From an uncultured Clostridium sp. (lineage in GTDB: Bacteria; Bacillota; Clostridia; TANB77; CAG-508), in NCBI GenBank assembly GCA_946497695.1, contig CAMMLJ010000002.1, positions 62,001 through 126,000 of the forward strand: a stretch of 64,000 nucleotides of DNA, in the 5' to 3' direction. The translations under genes were made by a program, and so were the position numbers. The notes beneath the pieces are model-generated. The model ran no database searches and had not been told where the DNA came from. It saw only the letters and a list, made by a program, of their open reading frames with translations. Shown one piece after another: positions 1 through 9,989 of this stretch (its first letter is position 1; each line of letters begins with the position of its first letter).

Positions 1-3000
1 TTTGAGGATTTGTATTTAAAAGAAGATGAAGGATTTTTTAAACTTTTAGAAATTTATACAAGTTATAAAGATGATGAGCCTCTAAAGGATATAGTAAAAA
101 GTATATATAATTTTATTCAAAGTGCACCATTTCCAGAAAAATGGTTAGCTGAAAAAGTAAAATTATTTGATATAGATATCGAAAATACTGATTTTGCAGA
201 GACAGTATGGGGAAAAATTATCTTAACTAATTATAAAGAATGTATTGAAGAAAATATTTTAGGTTTAAAGAAAGTAAAAAAAGAATTAGATGCAGAAAAT
301 GAATTAGAAAAATTTTCGCAAGCAATAAGACTAGATATAGAAAATTTAGAAAGTCTATTATCAAACTTAAATTCATGGGATAAATCATATGAGCTTGCAA
401 GGAATTTTTCTTTTGTTAGATGGCCAAGTAGTAAAAAAATAAATTCAGAAACACCAGTTCTAGTTAAAGAAAAAAGAGATATGATAAATGCAAAATTCAA
501 GAAATTAAAAGATAGCATTTTTATATATACTTCAGCTGAGGTATTAGCAGATTTGAAAGATATGTACGAAGTCCTAAATCTATTACAAGCAATAATTTTA
601 AAATTTAACGAAAATTATAAAAAGGCAAAACTAGAAAGAAATATAATAGATTTTAATGATATAGAACATTTAGCCTTAAAAATATTAATTAAGGACGAAG
701 ATGGAAAATATGTACCTTCAGAGATTGCAAAAAAATACCAGGATAAGTTCGAAGAAATTGCGATTGATGAATATCAAGATAGTAATATGGTACAAGAATA
801 CATATTAACTTCAATCTCTAAAGGCAACAACATATTTATGGTAGGAGATGTAAAACAAAGTATATATAAATTTAGACAAGCAATGCCAGAACTATTTTTA
901 AATAAATACAAAACATATAAATTAAAAAAAGAAAAATCAGAAACGGATGATTTAAAAATACAATTATTTAAAAATTTTAGAAGTAGAAAAAACATACTAG
1001 ATACAACTAATATTATCTTCCAAGAAATTATGAGCAAAGATTTAGGAGATGTTGACTATAACCAAGATGAATATTTAAATTTAGGAGCAAATTATGAAGC
1101 TCCTAAATTGGAAAATATTGATTTTGCAGGAAAAACAGAAATAAATATAATTAATTTGGAAGACACTACAAAAGACGCACAAGAAGATGAAGAAGATAAT
1201 GTAAAAACAGAAAGAATCGAAAATTCTATTCTAGAAGCAAGATATGTAGCCAAAAAGATTAATGAGCTTGTAAATAGCAATTATTATGTGCTAGATAAAA
1301 AAGAAGGTTATAGAAAAGTTACGTATAAAGATATAGTAGTATTACTAAGATCAACAACAGAATTATCACCAATATATGAAAAAGAAATATCGGATCTAGG
1401 TATGCCTGTATATAGTGAAACATCTACAGAATATTTAAACTCAGTAGAAATTCAAATAATTATGTCATGCCTAAAAATAATAGATAATCCAATGCAAGAC
1501 ATACCATTAGTTACAGTTATGAGATCAATGATTGGTGGCTTTACAGATAATGATTTAATAGAGATTAGATTAGCAGATAAATATGAAAACTTTTATGAAA
1601 GTGTTGTAAAAGCAAGAATTCAGGTAAATGAAGAATTACGTAATAAAATTGATTATTTCTTGGAGCTTGTAAATAACTGGAGAGAAGTAAGCGAGTTTTT
1701 ACCATTAGATGAGTTGATTTGGAAAATTTATATGGATACAGGTTATTACAATTATGTTGGATTAATGCAAAATGGAAAGTTAAGACAAGCAAACCTAAAA
1801 ATGCTTTTCGAAAGAGCGAAGCAATATGAGAGCGCATCATTTAAAGGTGTATTTAACTTTATAAACTTTATAGATAAGTTAAAACTTCGTAATAATGATT
1901 TAGGTGCAGCGAAGATAATTGGCGAAAACGAAAACGTAATTAGAATTATGAGTATTCATAAAAGTAAAGGTTTAGAATTCCCTGTAGTATTTTTAAGTAG
2001 TACAGGAAAAAACTTTAATTTAAAAGATTTAAGAGAAAAAATACTAATACATCAAGAGATTGGCTTTGGTCCAAATTATGAGAACAGCGAATTAAAAATA
2101 GAATATCCAACACTTGCCAAAGAAGCAATTAAGATGGTAAGCAAAAGAGAAAGCATTTCTGAAGAAATGAGAGTTCTATATGTTGCTTTAACAAGGGCTA
2201 AGGAAAAATTGATTATCACAGGGATAGAAAAAGATTTACAAAAATCTATCGAAAGCAAAGAGAAAGAACTACAAATTTATGAAACAGAAGATAATGCAAA
2301 AATAAATCCTAAAATACTAGAAAACTATAAATCATATTTAGATTGGATAGAATTAGTTTATTTAAAAAATAAAATTAAAAATTCGGATATATTTGAATTT
2401 AATGTAGTAAGTAAAGCAGAAATACTAAATCAGACTATAGAAAGTGAAACAGAAAGAAAAGATGTATTAAAAGATATAGCAAATAAAAAAGTATCAAAAG
2501 AAAATACAGAAAAAATAAAGAATATTTTGGAATGGGAATACAAATATAAAGATTCTACAGAAATGCCAAGTGAACTTTCTGTCTCTAAAATTAAAGAACT
2601 ATCAAAGGATACTGAGGAAAAGATTGGAATAACATTGAAAAAGCCAAATTTCTTAATAGAAAAGACAGAGCTAACACCAGCAGAAAAAGGTACAATAATG
2701 CACTTATGTTTACAAAAACTAAATTATAAAGAAGAGTACAATTTAGAAAAATTGAAAAATATGGTTAACAACCTAGTAAACAAAGAAATTATTTTACCAA
2801 AAGAAGCGGAAAGTGTAAATTATAATAAAATACTAGCTTTTCTAAGTTCAAATATATGGAAAGAGATGCAAACTGCAAAAGTAGTAGAGCAGGAAAAAGC
2901 ATTCTACCTAAATTTAAAAGCAAATGAAATATACCGAAATAATGCAGAAGATGAAATATTAGTACAAGGTATTATAGATTTGTATTATATAACTAATAAT

Positions 3001-3183
3001 GATGAACTAGTTTTAGTAGACTATAAAACAGATTATGTAGAAAATAATAATGAACAAAGTTTAAAAGCTAAATATAATATTCAACTAGATATTTATAAAA
3101 AAGCTCTAGAAGAATCATTAAATAGAAAAGTTGATAAAGTATACATATATTCAACATGGCTTAACAAAGAAATTGAGATTTAG
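1..3183 (+). CDS. addA: ATP-dependent helicase/nuclease subunit A (5' end outside window)
   Basis: AddA is the helicase-nuclease subunit of AddAB, the Firmicute counterpart of RecBCD, which resects double-strand breaks for recombination. The frame is open from base 1, so the N-terminus with the Walker A motif lies upstream. Visible UvrD/Rep motifs are IDEYQDSN (motif II, about nt 760-790), VGDVKQSIYKFR (III), NFRSRKNIL (IV), IMSIHKSKGLEFPVVF (V, nt 1948) and VLYVALTRAKEKL (VI, nt 2170). The C-terminal RecB-type nuclease is recognised by GIIDLYY followed by LVDYKTD (nt 2970-3035) and QLDIYKKAL. About 1,060 residues are present, against roughly 1,200 in the family. AddB is expected upstream. 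A TTG at base 10 is internal, not the start. Confidence 0.96.
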   Translation, partial: FEDLYLKEDEGFFKLLEIYTSYKDDEPLKDIVKSIYNFIQSAPFPEKWLAEKVKLFDIDIENTDFAETVWGKIILTNYKECIEENILGLKKVKKELDAENELEKFSQAIRLDIENLESLLSNLNSWDKSYELARNFSFVRWPSSKKINSETPVLVKEKRDMINAKFKKLKDSIFIYTSAEVLADLKDMYEVLNLLQAIILKFNENYKKAKLERNIIDFNDIEHLALKILIKDEDGKYVPSEIAKKYQDKFEEIAIDEYQDSNMVQEYILTSISKGNNIFMVGDVKQSIYKFRQAMPELFLNKYKTYKLKKEKSETDDLKIQLFKNFRSRKNILDTTNIIFQEIMSKDLGDVDYNQDEYLNLGANYEAPKLENIDFAGKTEINIINLEDTTKDAQEDEEDNVKTERIENSILEARYVAKKINELVNSNYYVLDKKEGYRKVTYKDIVVLLRSTTELSPIYEKEISDLGMPVYSETSTEYLNSVEIQIIMSCLKIIDNPMQDIPLVTVMRSMIGGFTDNDLIEIRLADKYENFYESVVKARIQVNEELRNKIDYFLELVNNWREVSEFLPLDELIWKIYMDTGYYNYVGLMQNGKLRQANLKMLFERAKQYESASFKGVFNFINFIDKLKLRNNDLGAAKIIGENENVIRIMSIHKSKGLEFPVVFLSSTGKNFNLKDLREKILIHQEIGFGPNYENSELKIEYPTLAKEAIKMVSKRESISEEMRVLYVALTRAKEKLIITGIEKDLQKSIESKEKELQIYETEDNAKINPKILENYKSYLDWIELVYLKNKIKNSDIFEFNVVSKAEILNQTIESETERKDVLKDIANKKVSKENTEKIKNILEWEYKYKDSTEMPSELSVSKIKELSKDTEEKIGITLKKPNFLIEKTELTPAEKGTIMHLCLQKLNYKEEYNLEKLKNMVNNLVNKEIILPKEAESVNYNKILAFLSSNIWKEMQTAKVVEQEKAFYLNLKANEIYRNNAEDEILVQGIIDLYYITNNDELVLVDYKTDYVENNNEQSLKAKYNIQLDIYKKALEESLNRKVDKVYIYSTWLNKEIEI

Positions 3184-3186
3184 GAG

Positions 3187-3276
3187 ATAGGGATTTTAGG
3201 AACGTCCCCAAATCCCGAGGAACGTTCCCAAATCCCAGGGACGTCCTCAAACCCCGAGGAACGCCCCTGTTCCCTA
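3187..3276. repeat. intergenic palindromic repeat, copy 1 (multi-unit)
   Basis: Four degenerate GGAACGTCCC-type cores separated by AAATCCC, bounded by TAGGGA on the left and TCCCTA on the right, immediately behind the addA stop. The same words recur at 9833, 21011, 22900, 23910 and 33247. The unit folds on itself (AGGGATTT pairs with AAATCCCT around a GGAACGTCC core), as REP-type palindromes do. Confidence 0.8.
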
Positions 3277-3301
3277 AAATAAAAAAATATCGCTAGAGAA
3301 C

Positions 3302-3330
3302 TTGATTTTTGGAAATATATGTTATATAAT
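3302..3330 (+). promoter_or_regulatory. sigma-A promoter of the rimP-nusA-infB operon
   Basis: TTGATT (3302-3307), a 17-bp spacer and TATAAT (3325-3330). It lies between addA and rimP, giving a start site near 3337 and a leader of about 70 nt. Confidence 0.75.
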
Positions 3331-3353
3331 ACGAATATAGCAAAATACATTAC

Positions 3354-3384
3354 ATAAGGAGTGGGAACAAATCCCACTCCTTAT
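3354..3384 (+). promoter_or_regulatory. perfect 13-bp hairpin in the rimP leader
   Basis: Arms ATAAGGAGTGGGA (3354-3366) and TCCCACTCCTTAT (3372-3384) pair perfectly around a 5-nt loop. The hairpin ends ten bases before the rimP ribosome site at 3394-3400 and itself contains an AAGGAG. There is no T-run, so it is not an ordinary terminator. It may influence translation or stability of the operon leader. Confidence 0.6.
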
Positions 3385-3406
3385 GAGTGTAAAGGGAGGT
3401 AAAATC

Positions 3407-3850
3407 TTGTCTAAGATAGAAAAAAATGTAGAAGAATTAATAAATCCTATAGTAACAAATTTAGGATATAAACTTTATGATGTCATTTACGAAAAAGAAG
3501 CAAAAGACTATTATTTAAGAATTTTTATAGATAATGAAAATGGCATAAGTTTAGAAGATTGCGAAAAAGTAAATAATGCTATTACAGAGATTCTAGATGA
3601 GAAAGACTATATAAAGGATCAATACTTTTTAGAAGTATCATCACCTGGAATAGAAAGAGTATTAAGAAAAGATTGGCAATTAGAAGAAAGCATAGGGCAA
3701 GAAGTAGAATTAAAATTATTTAAACCATTTAATGGCGAAAAATTAATAACAGGAATTTTAAACGGATTTAATGAAGAAACAATAAATATAGATGAACAAG
3801 AAATACCTAGAAAAGATATTTCATTAATAAAAATAAAATATAATTGGTAA
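3407..3850 (+). CDS. rimP: ribosome maturation factor RimP
   Basis: RimP binds the 30S subunit and assists its late maturation. The 147-residue product shows the family core: the N-terminal alpha/beta domain with LGYKLYDVIYEKE and the SSPGIERVL motif (about residues 77-86), then a C-terminal SH3-like barrel. The TTG at 3407 is chosen because GGGAGGT (3394-3400) sits 6 nt upstream. The ATG at 3383 has no ribosome site and overlaps the leader hairpin. First gene of the nusA operon, 14 nt before nusA, the usual order in Firmicutes. Confidence 0.93.
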   Translation: MSKIEKNVEELINPIVTNLGYKLYDVIYEKEAKDYYLRIFIDNENGISLEDCEKVNNAITEILDEKDYIKDQYFLEVSSPGIERVLRKDWQLEESIGQEVELKLFKPFNGEKLITGILNGFNEETINIDEQEIPRKDISLIKIKYNW

Positions 3851-3864
3851 AAGGAGTGTAAGTA

Positions 3865-4989
3865 ATGAGAGAGGAAGGAATAGACAATAAACAATTAATA
3901 GTTGCAATACAAGAATTAGAAAAGGAAAAAGGAATCAAAAAAGATTATTTATTAGATTCTATAGAATCAGCATTATTAACAGCATATAAAAGAAATTATA
4001 ATTCACAAGAAAATGTTAAAGTAGTAGTAGACAGAGAAACAGGAGCATCACACTTATATTCTGTAAAAGAAGTTGTAGAACATGCAGAAAATCCAATTTT
4101 ACAAATATCATTAGAAGAAGCAAGAAAAATAGATAAAGAAGCACAAATTGGTTCAACAGTTGATGTAGAATTAGTTCCAAAGAACTTTGGAAGAATTGCA
4201 GCACAAACTGCAAAACAAGTAATTATTCAAAAATTAAGAGAGGCAGAAAGAGAAATTATATATAGCGAATATAGCGAAAGAAAAGGTGAAATCGTTTCTG
4301 GAATAATCCAAAAGGCAGATCAAAATATCGTAGTTATGGATTTAGGTAAAGTAGAAGGAGTTATGCCAGCAAAAGAACAAATACCAACAGAGAAATATCA
4401 TGTAAACGATAAAATAAAAGGATATATACTAGATGTAGAAAAAGGGGCAAAAGGTGTTCCACAAGTTATAATTTCAAGAGCATGTCCAGAATTTGTTAAG
4501 AAATTATTCGAATTCGAGATACCAGAAATTTATGAAGGTGTTATAGAAATAAAAGCAGTATCTAGAGATGCAGGTAGCAGAAGTAAAGTAGCTGTATATT
4601 CACCAAACGAAAATATAGATCCAGTTGGTTCTTGTGTAGGACAAAAAGGAGTAAGAATTCAAAATATAATTAATGAATTAAATGGTGAAAAAATAGATGT
4701 AATAGAATGGAATGCAGATTTATCTATTTATATATCTTCAGCTTTATTACCAGCACAAGTAATGGCTGTAGACATAGATGAAGAAAACAGAATTGCACAA
4801 GTAATTGTACCAGATGACCAATTATCATTAGCAATTGGTAAATCAGGACAGAATGCAAGACTTGCTGCTAAACTAACAGGATTATCAGATTGGAGAATAG
4901 ATATAAAATCAGAAACTCAATTTAGAAATATATTAATGGAAAAACAAGCTGAGATGGAAAATGCTAACGAAGATAATGATGCAGAATAA
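3865..4989 (+). CDS. nusA: transcription termination/antitermination factor NusA
   Basis: NusA binds RNA polymerase and RNA and controls pausing, termination and antitermination. The 374 residues follow the family layout: an N-terminal polymerase-binding domain, an S1 domain (GEIVSGIIQ, about residue 141; [11 protein letters not shown]) and two KH domains ([12 protein letters not shown] near 254 and [16 protein letters not shown] near 321). It lacks the C-terminal acidic repeats of Proteobacteria, as is normal for Firmicutes. AAAGGAGTG lies 8 nt before the ATG. It is followed by rnpM after 48 nt. Confidence 0.97.
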   Translation: MREEGIDNKQLIVAIQELEKEKGIKKDYLLDSIESALLTAYKRNYNSQENVKVVVDRETGASHLYSVKEVVEHAENPILQISLEEARKIDKEAQIGSTVDVELVPKNFGRIAAQTAKQVIIQKLREAEREIIYSEYSERKGEIVSGIIQKADQNIVVMDLGKVEGVMPAKEQIPTEKYHVNDKIKGYILDVEKGAKGVPQVIISRACPEFVKKLFEFEIPEIYEGVIEIKAVSRDAGSRSKVAVYSPNENIDPVGSCVGQKGVRIQNIINELNGEKIDVIEWNADLSIYISSALLPAQVMAVDIDEENRIAQVIVPDDQLSLAIGKSGQNARLAAKLTGLSDWRIDIKSETQFRNILMEKQAEMENANEDNDAE

Positions 4990-5037
4990 TAAACATATAA
5001 ATAGGCAAAAGCAAGTATAATATAAGGAAGTGTTAGA

Positions 5038-5298
5038 ATGAAAAAAATACCACAAAGAACTTGCATAGGATGTAAAGAAAAAAAAGATAAAAAAGATTTA
5101 ATTCGTATAGTAAAAGATAAAGATGGTAACATTACATTAGATAGAACTGGAAGAGCAAATGGCAGAGGAGCATATATTTGCGACAATATTCAATGTTTAG
5201 AAAAAGCAATAAAAACTAAAGCTTTAGCAAGAACTTTTGAAATGAATATAGATGAAACAGTTTATGATGAATTAAGAGGTGTAATTAGTGAAAAATAA
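5038..5298 (+). CDS. rnpM: RNase P modulator RnpM (YlxR family)
   Basis: Small RNA-binding protein of the YlxR family, shown in Bacillus to bind and modulate RNase P. The 86-residue product has the signature RTCIGCKEKK at residues 6-15, then GRGAYIC and a second cysteine in QCLEKAIK. The position between nusA and ylxQ is the conserved one. Its last codons overlap the ylxQ GTG start by 11 nt, implying translational coupling. Confidence 0.92.
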   Translation: MKKIPQRTCIGCKEKKDKKDLIRIVKDKDGNITLDRTGRANGRGAYICDNIQCLEKAIKTKALARTFEMNIDETVYDELRGVISEK

Positions 5299-5605
5299 AA
5301 TTTTAAATTTACTTGGGTTAGCAACAAGAGCTGGGAATATAGTTGCCGGGAATAATGCATGCGAGAATGCACTAAAAATGAAGAAGATAAAAATGCTAGT
5401 AATATCTGAGGAAGCCTCAGATAAAACCAAGAAAAATTATAAATTTTATGCGGAAAAATATAATATTCCAATTATTTTTATAGGAACCATAGAAGAATTA
5501 AGTAAAGTAATAGGTCAGAAGAACAAAGCAATAATAGGAATTAAAGATATAAATATAGTAAAAGGAATACAAAAATTAATTAACGGGGGTGAAGCTATTG
5601 GGTAA
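5288..5605 (+). CDS. ylxQ: L7Ae-family ribosomal protein YlxQ
   Basis: Kink-turn RNA-binding protein of the L7Ae/L30e/S12e family, probably ribosome- or RNase P-associated. The 105-residue product shows [17 protein letters not shown] near the N-terminus and the L7Ae-type helix and strand pattern ([34 protein letters not shown]). It starts at GTG 5288 inside the end of rnpM and overlaps infB by 8 nt at its 3' end, so the three genes are translationally linked. Confidence 0.88.
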   Translation: MKNKILNLLGLATRAGNIVAGNNACENALKMKKIKMLVISEEASDKTKKNYKFYAEKYNIPIIFIGTIEELSKVIGQKNKAIIGIKDINIVKGIQKLINGGEAIG

Positions 5606-8480
5606 AATAAAAATACATGAAATAGCAAAGAAGTTGGGGCTTACAAGTAAGGAAGTTTTGGAAAAAGCTAAATCTTTAAATTTTGATGTAAAAAGTCATT
5701 TAAGTGCAATAACAGATGAAGAAGCTAAAAAATTAGAAGAAGAATTAAAGAAAAACAACAAAGGTAATCAAAAAAATAAACCTGCCAAAAAGCAACAAGC
5801 ATCAAATAAAAAAGATGAACCTGTAATAATAAGAAGAGAAGTTATTATTTCTGACGAAGAAATAGTAAAAAAGGAAGAAGAAGAAAAACAAAAAAGACAA
5901 AAGGAAAGAGAAAAACAGTTAGGTTTTGTAGAAAGAAATAAAAGCAAAGATTTTAATATTGTTTATAGAAATAAACAAACAAAACCACTTACTGTAGAAG
6001 AATTATTTGGATTAAAGAAAAAAGAAGAACCAAAGAAAGAAACTCCAAAAGTGGAAGAAAAGGTAGAAGAAAAACAAGAGCCTAAAACAGAAGAGGTAAA
6101 AGAAATAGTAAAACCAGAACAAAAAATAGAAAATAAAAAAATAGAAAAAAGTGAAAGAGAGAATATGATAGGGGTACAAAACAGCAAAACAACAAAACAA
6201 ATTGAATCAAATAAGAATGAAGAAAGAGACTTTTCAAAGAGAAACAATAATTTTAATAATAGAAAAGATAATAAAAACTTCAGAAATAACAATAATAATA
6301 GAGATGGTTATAGAAATAATAATTATAAAAATAACAATAATAACTTTAGAAACAATAATTATTCTAAAGGTCCTAGACCAATGGATGAAAGAACTATCGA
6401 AAAGAATATAAAAAATATAATGTCTTCAGAAGTACCAGAAAAAGAAGTTATAAGAGAATATAGCAAATCAATGGAAAAACAAAAAAATAATAAATATGAA
6501 GAGAACAAAACAAGAAAATCTGCAAAAGCAAGTAAAAGATTTAGCGATGAAGATATAAATGAGAAAAAATTACAAGACTTAAAACAAACTAATAGCTTAT
6601 CTACAATGTTTTCTGACCAAGATGGTGGAATGTTAGATTATTATGACCTATCTACAAGAAGAGGAAAGAAGAATAAAAAGAAAAATGCTAAAAATCAAAA
6701 GCCAACTGAATCAAAGCAAAAGATATTTAAACTTACAGAAATTACAATACCAGAAACAATTTCTGTTAAAGATTTAGCTGCAGAATTAAAGAAAACAAGT
6801 AGCGAAGTAATAAAGAAATTATTAGGCTATGGTATTATGGCAACAATAAATAATGACATAGACTTTGATACAGCTTATTTAATAGCTCAAGAATTTGGTG
6901 TAACTGCTAAAAAGAAAAATATTGTTAAAGAAGAAGATATATTATTTGATGAATCAGAAGATAAAGCTGAAGATTTAGTACCAAGAGCACCAGTTATTGT
7001 TGTAATGGGACATGTAGACCATGGAAAAACTTCACTTTTAGACGCAATACGTTCAACTAATGTAATAGAAGGTGAAGCAGGAGGAATTACACAACATATA
7101 GGTGCATATCAAGTTAAAGTTAACGGAAGAGACATTACATTCCTAGATACACCAGGACACGAAGCTTTCACAAGTATGCGTGCAAGAGGAGCTCAAATTA
7201 CAGATATAGCTATATTAGTTGTTGCTGCAAATGATGGTGTTATGCCACAAACAGTAGAAGCTATAAACCATGCCAAAGCTGCAAATATACCAATAATTGT
7301 GGCAATAAATAAAATCGATTTACCGGGTTCAAATGTAGAAAAAGTTAAAGAAGAGTTAATGAAATATGAATTAGTTCCAGAAGAATGGGGAGGGGACACA
7401 ATATATGTTCCAATATCTGCTAAAACACATCAAAATATAGACCAACTATTAGAGATGGTATTATTAGAAGCAGATATGCTAGATTTAAAAGTAAATCCTC
7501 ATAAACAAGCTAAGGGTGCTGTAATTGAGGCTAGACTTGATAAATCAAAAGGTCCAATTGCATCATTATTAGTACAAAGAGGAACTTTAGATGTTGGAGA
7601 CACAATAGTTGTAGGTTCTTCTATAGGAAGAATTAGAGCTATGAAAAATTATAAAGGACAAAAAGTTAAAAAAGCTGGTCCTTCAATGCCAGTAGAAGTT
7701 ATGGGACTTACAGAAGTTCCTGTAGCAGGTGAAACATTCTACGAGGTAAAAGATGAAAAAATGGCTAAACACTTAATAGAAAGAAGAAAGAGACAAGAAA
7801 GAGAAAAATCAATAAATCAAGTAAATAAAGTTACATTAGACAATCTATTTAGCCAAATGGAAGAAGGAAAATTAAAACAATTAAACTTAATTATAAAAGC
7901 AGATGTACAAGGTACTGTAGAAGCTGTAAAACAATCATTAGAAAAATTATCTAATGAAGAAGTTAGAGTTAAAGTAATTCACTCAGCAGTTGGTGCTGTT
8001 ACAGAATCTGATGTTACACTTGCAAATGTATCTAATGCTATTATAATTGCATTTAATGTAAGACCTGTACCAACAGCAAAAGCACAAGCTGAAAAAGATA
8101 ATGTAGAAATAAAACAATATTCAATTATTTATCAAGCTATAGAAGATGTAGAAACAGCCATGAAAGGTATGTTAGATCCTAAATATGTAGAAAGAATTAT
8201 AGGAACAGCAGAGATAAGACAAACATTTAGAATTTCAAGCGTTGGAACAATAGGTGGAGCTTTTGTACTAACAGGAAAAATAGAAAGAAATGCAGGAGTT
8301 CGTGTAATACGTGATGAAGTAGTAATTCACGAAGGCAAGCTAGCTTCATTAAAAAGATTTAAAGATGATGCAAAAGAAGTTAACAAAGGCTTCGAATGTG
8401 GTATGCAAATAGAAAATTACAATGATATAAAAGAAGGAGATATTATAGAAGCATTCGTAATGGATGAGGTAAAAAGATAA
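5598..8480 (+). CDS. infB: translation initiation factor IF-2
   Basis: IF-2 is the GTPase that brings initiator tRNA to the 30S subunit and promotes subunit joining. The 960-residue product has an N-terminal IF2_N domain ([14 protein letters not shown]), a long charged linker, an asparagine/arginine-rich stretch (about residues 217-256), a second IF2_N domain, and the GTPase with GHVDHGKTS (about 471-479), DTPGHEAF (about 517) and NKIDLPG (about 571), then domains II-IV. TTG 5598 is preferred to GTG 5589 because GGGGGTGA (5585-5592) is then correctly spaced and the protein starts MGKIKIHE, as usual. The linker is unusually Asn-rich. Confidence 0.95.
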   Translation: MGKIKIHEIAKKLGLTSKEVLEKAKSLNFDVKSHLSAITDEEAKKLEEELKKNNKGNQKNKPAKKQQASNKKDEPVIIRREVIISDEEIVKKEEEEKQKRQKEREKQLGFVERNKSKDFNIVYRNKQTKPLTVEELFGLKKKEEPKKETPKVEEKVEEKQEPKTEEVKEIVKPEQKIENKKIEKSERENMIGVQNSKTTKQIESNKNEERDFSKRNNNFNNRKDNKNFRNNNNNRDGYRNNNYKNNNNNFRNNNYSKGPRPMDERTIEKNIKNIMSSEVPEKEVIREYSKSMEKQKNNKYEENKTRKSAKASKRFSDEDINEKKLQDLKQTNSLSTMFSDQDGGMLDYYDLSTRRGKKNKKKNAKNQKPTESKQKIFKLTEITIPETISVKDLAAELKKTSSEVIKKLLGYGIMATINNDIDFDTAYLIAQEFGVTAKKKNIVKEEDILFDESEDKAEDLVPRAPVIVVMGHVDHGKTSLLDAIRSTNVIEGEAGGITQHIGAYQVKVNGRDITFLDTPGHEAFTSMRARGAQITDIAILVVAANDGVMPQTVEAINHAKAANIPIIVAINKIDLPGSNVEKVKEELMKYELVPEEWGGDTIYVPISAKTHQNIDQLLEMVLLEADMLDLKVNPHKQAKGAVIEARLDKSKGPIASLLVQRGTLDVGDTIVVGSSIGRIRAMKNYKGQKVKKAGPSMPVEVMGLTEVPVAGETFYEVKDEKMAKHLIERRKRQEREKSINQVNKVTLDNLFSQMEEGKLKQLNLIIKADVQGTVEAVKQSLEKLSNEEVRVKVIHSAVGAVTESDVTLANVSNAIIIAFNVRPVPTAKAQAEKDNVEIKQYSIIYQAIEDVETAMKGMLDPKYVERIIGTAEIRQTFRISSVGTIGGAFVLTGKIERNAGVRVIRDEVVIHEGKLASLKRFKDDAKEVNKGFECGMQIENYNDIKEGDIIEAFVMDEVKR

Positions 8481-8498
8481 TATCCAAAGGAGGTATAT

Positions 8499-8876
8499 AT
8501 GCCTAAAAAAGACTCAAACAGATTAAATAGAATTGATGAAGAAATGAAAAAGGAAATAAGTCATATTATAACATATGACTTAAAAGATCCTAATATAACT
8601 GGATTAATAAGTGTAACAAAAGTAAAAGTTAGTGGTGATTTAAAATATGCTAAAGTTTATGTAAGTATGCTAAATGCAAAAGACAATAAACAAGTGCTAG
8701 CAGCATTAAAAAAATCAGCAGGTTTTGTAAGAACAGAAGTTGCAAAACGAATTAACTTACGTACAACTCCAGAAATTATATTTATATTTGATGATTCAAT
8801 AGAATATGGTGCAAGAATTGATACAATTTTAAAAAATGTTATAAAAGACATTAAGCCAGAAAATAAAGGAGAATAG
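8499..8876 (+). CDS. rbfA: 30S ribosome-binding factor RbfA
   Basis: RbfA is a cold-shock-type 30S maturation factor with a type II KH fold. The 125 residues show the family start RLNRIDEEMKKEISHII, then DPNITGLISVTKVKVSGDLKYAKVYVS and IIFIFDDSIEYGARID near the C-terminus. An AAGGAGG ribosome site precedes the ATG. The gene sits 18 nt behind infB and 2 nt before nrnA, the standard operon order. Confidence 0.95.
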   Translation: MPKKDSNRLNRIDEEMKKEISHIITYDLKDPNITGLISVTKVKVSGDLKYAKVYVSMLNAKDNKQVLAALKKSAGFVRTEVAKRINLRTTPEIIFIFDDSIEYGARIDTILKNVIKDIKPENKGE

Positions 8877-8878
8877 TT

Positions 8879-9835
8879 ATGACAACATTAGATAATATTG
8901 TAGAAGAGATAAAAAAAGCAGAAAGTATAGTTGTTTTAACACACGAAACACCAGATGGTGATGCGATAGGAAGTAGTTTAGCAATGTATAATGCGTTAAA
9001 ACAAATTGGAAAAAATGTAGATGTTATAATTCCAGAATGTCCTAGAAATTTTGATTTCTTAGCAGGAGCAAAAGATGTAAAAAAAGAAGGCAAAACAGAT
9101 AATTATGATTTAGCTATTGCTTTAGATTGTGCAACAATAGATAGATTAAATGGTTGGAAAAATTATTTAGACGAAGCAAATGTAACTATTAATATTGACC
9201 ATCATACAAAAAATGGAATGTTTGCAGATTATAACTATGTTAATCCTGCAGCTCCTGCTTGTGCACAAATATTAATAATAGTACTAGAAGCATTAAATAT
9301 AAAGATAACAAAAGACATAGGTTCATGTTTATTAGCAGGAATTATAACAGATACAGGAGGATTTAAAAATCAAGGGGTATCAGCAGAGACATTTCAATTT
9401 GTTGCTTGGCTTTTACAAACAGGAGTAAATGTTTCAGAAGTATATAAGCATGCATATCAAGTACGTACAAGATCTAGTTTTGAATTATCAAAGAAAGCAA
9501 TGGATAGGCTAGAATTTTTAGAAGATGGTAAAATAGCATTTACATATATAACAAAACAAGATGAATTAGAAGTAAATGCAGAACCAGGAGACCATGAAGG
9601 AATAGTAGAAAAAGGTAGAGACATTGAAGGAGTTGAAGTTTCTGTATTTTTACGCCAAAGAGATGACAAAACATTTAAAGTATCATTACGTTCTAATGAC
9701 TATGTAAATGTATCAGATGTTGCAATAGTATTTGGTGGTGGAGGTCATGTAAAAGCAGCAGGTTGTAGAATATCTGGAACACCAGAACAAATAAAATCTA
9801 CATTAGTAGGTATAATAAAGAAATATTTAAAATAG
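8879..9835 (+). CDS. nrnA: bifunctional oligoribonuclease / pAp phosphatase NrnA
   Basis: DHH/DHHA1 phosphoesterase that degrades nano-RNA and dephosphorylates pAp. Of the 318 residues, metal-binding motifs are DGDAIGSS (about 25-32), LDCATIDR (about 83), NIDHHTKN (about 105) and TDTGGF in the DHH domain. The RNA-binding DHHA1 domain ends with FGGGGHVKAAGC (about 284-295). It is placed after rbfA as in many Firmicutes and followed directly by repeat copy 2. Confidence 0.93.
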   Translation: MTTLDNIVEEIKKAESIVVLTHETPDGDAIGSSLAMYNALKQIGKNVDVIIPECPRNFDFLAGAKDVKKEGKTDNYDLAIALDCATIDRLNGWKNYLDEANVTINIDHHTKNGMFADYNYVNPAAPACAQILIIVLEALNIKITKDIGSCLLAGIITDTGGFKNQGVSAETFQFVAWLLQTGVNVSEVYKHAYQVRTRSSFELSKKAMDRLEFLEDGKIAFTYITKQDELEVNAEPGDHEGIVEKGRDIEGVEVSVFLRQRDDKTFKVSLRSNDYVNVSDVAIVFGGGGHVKAAGCRISGTPEQIKSTLVGIIKKYLK

Positions 9836-9923
9836 GGATTAGAGGACATTCCTTTTTTCCCTATTCAAGATAGGGGATTGAGGGACGTTCCTTAAAATCC
9901 CTATTTGAACTTTAGGGATTGTC
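9833..9923. repeat. intergenic palindromic repeat, copy 2 (two units)
   Basis: Two units follow the nrnA stop codon: TAGGGATT...TTCCCTATT (9833-9864) and ATAGGGGATT...AATCCCTAT (9870-9904), each around a GGACATTCC or GGGACGTTCC core, then a decayed third (TTTAGGGATTGTC). The first unit has an internal T6, so it may also act as a terminator between nrnA and truB. Confidence 0.75.
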
Positions 9924-9942
9924 TTTAAAGTTCATTTTTTTA

Positions 9943-9972
9943 TTGTATAGGAAAATAATCTAATCTTATAAA
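9943..9972 (+). promoter_or_regulatory. possible promoter for truB-birA
   Basis: TTGTAT (9943-9948), an 18-bp spacer and TATAAA (9967-9972), 18 nt before the truB start. The match is moderate. A promoter here is plausible because the repeat separates truB from the upstream operon. Confidence 0.4.
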
Positions 9973-9989
9973 TAATAAAGAGGTCAGAT

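Noticed and set aside
3383-3406. ATG 3383 as the start of rimP
   Set aside because: It falls in the arm of a perfect hairpin with no ribosome site; TTG 3407 has GGGAGGT at the right distance.
5963-6292. Long minus-strand frames opposite infB (and similar ones opposite birA, truB, accC and nusA)
   Set aside because: They are mirror readings of AT-rich, Lys/Glu-coding genes, giving Phe/Leu/Ser-rich text without ribosome sites.
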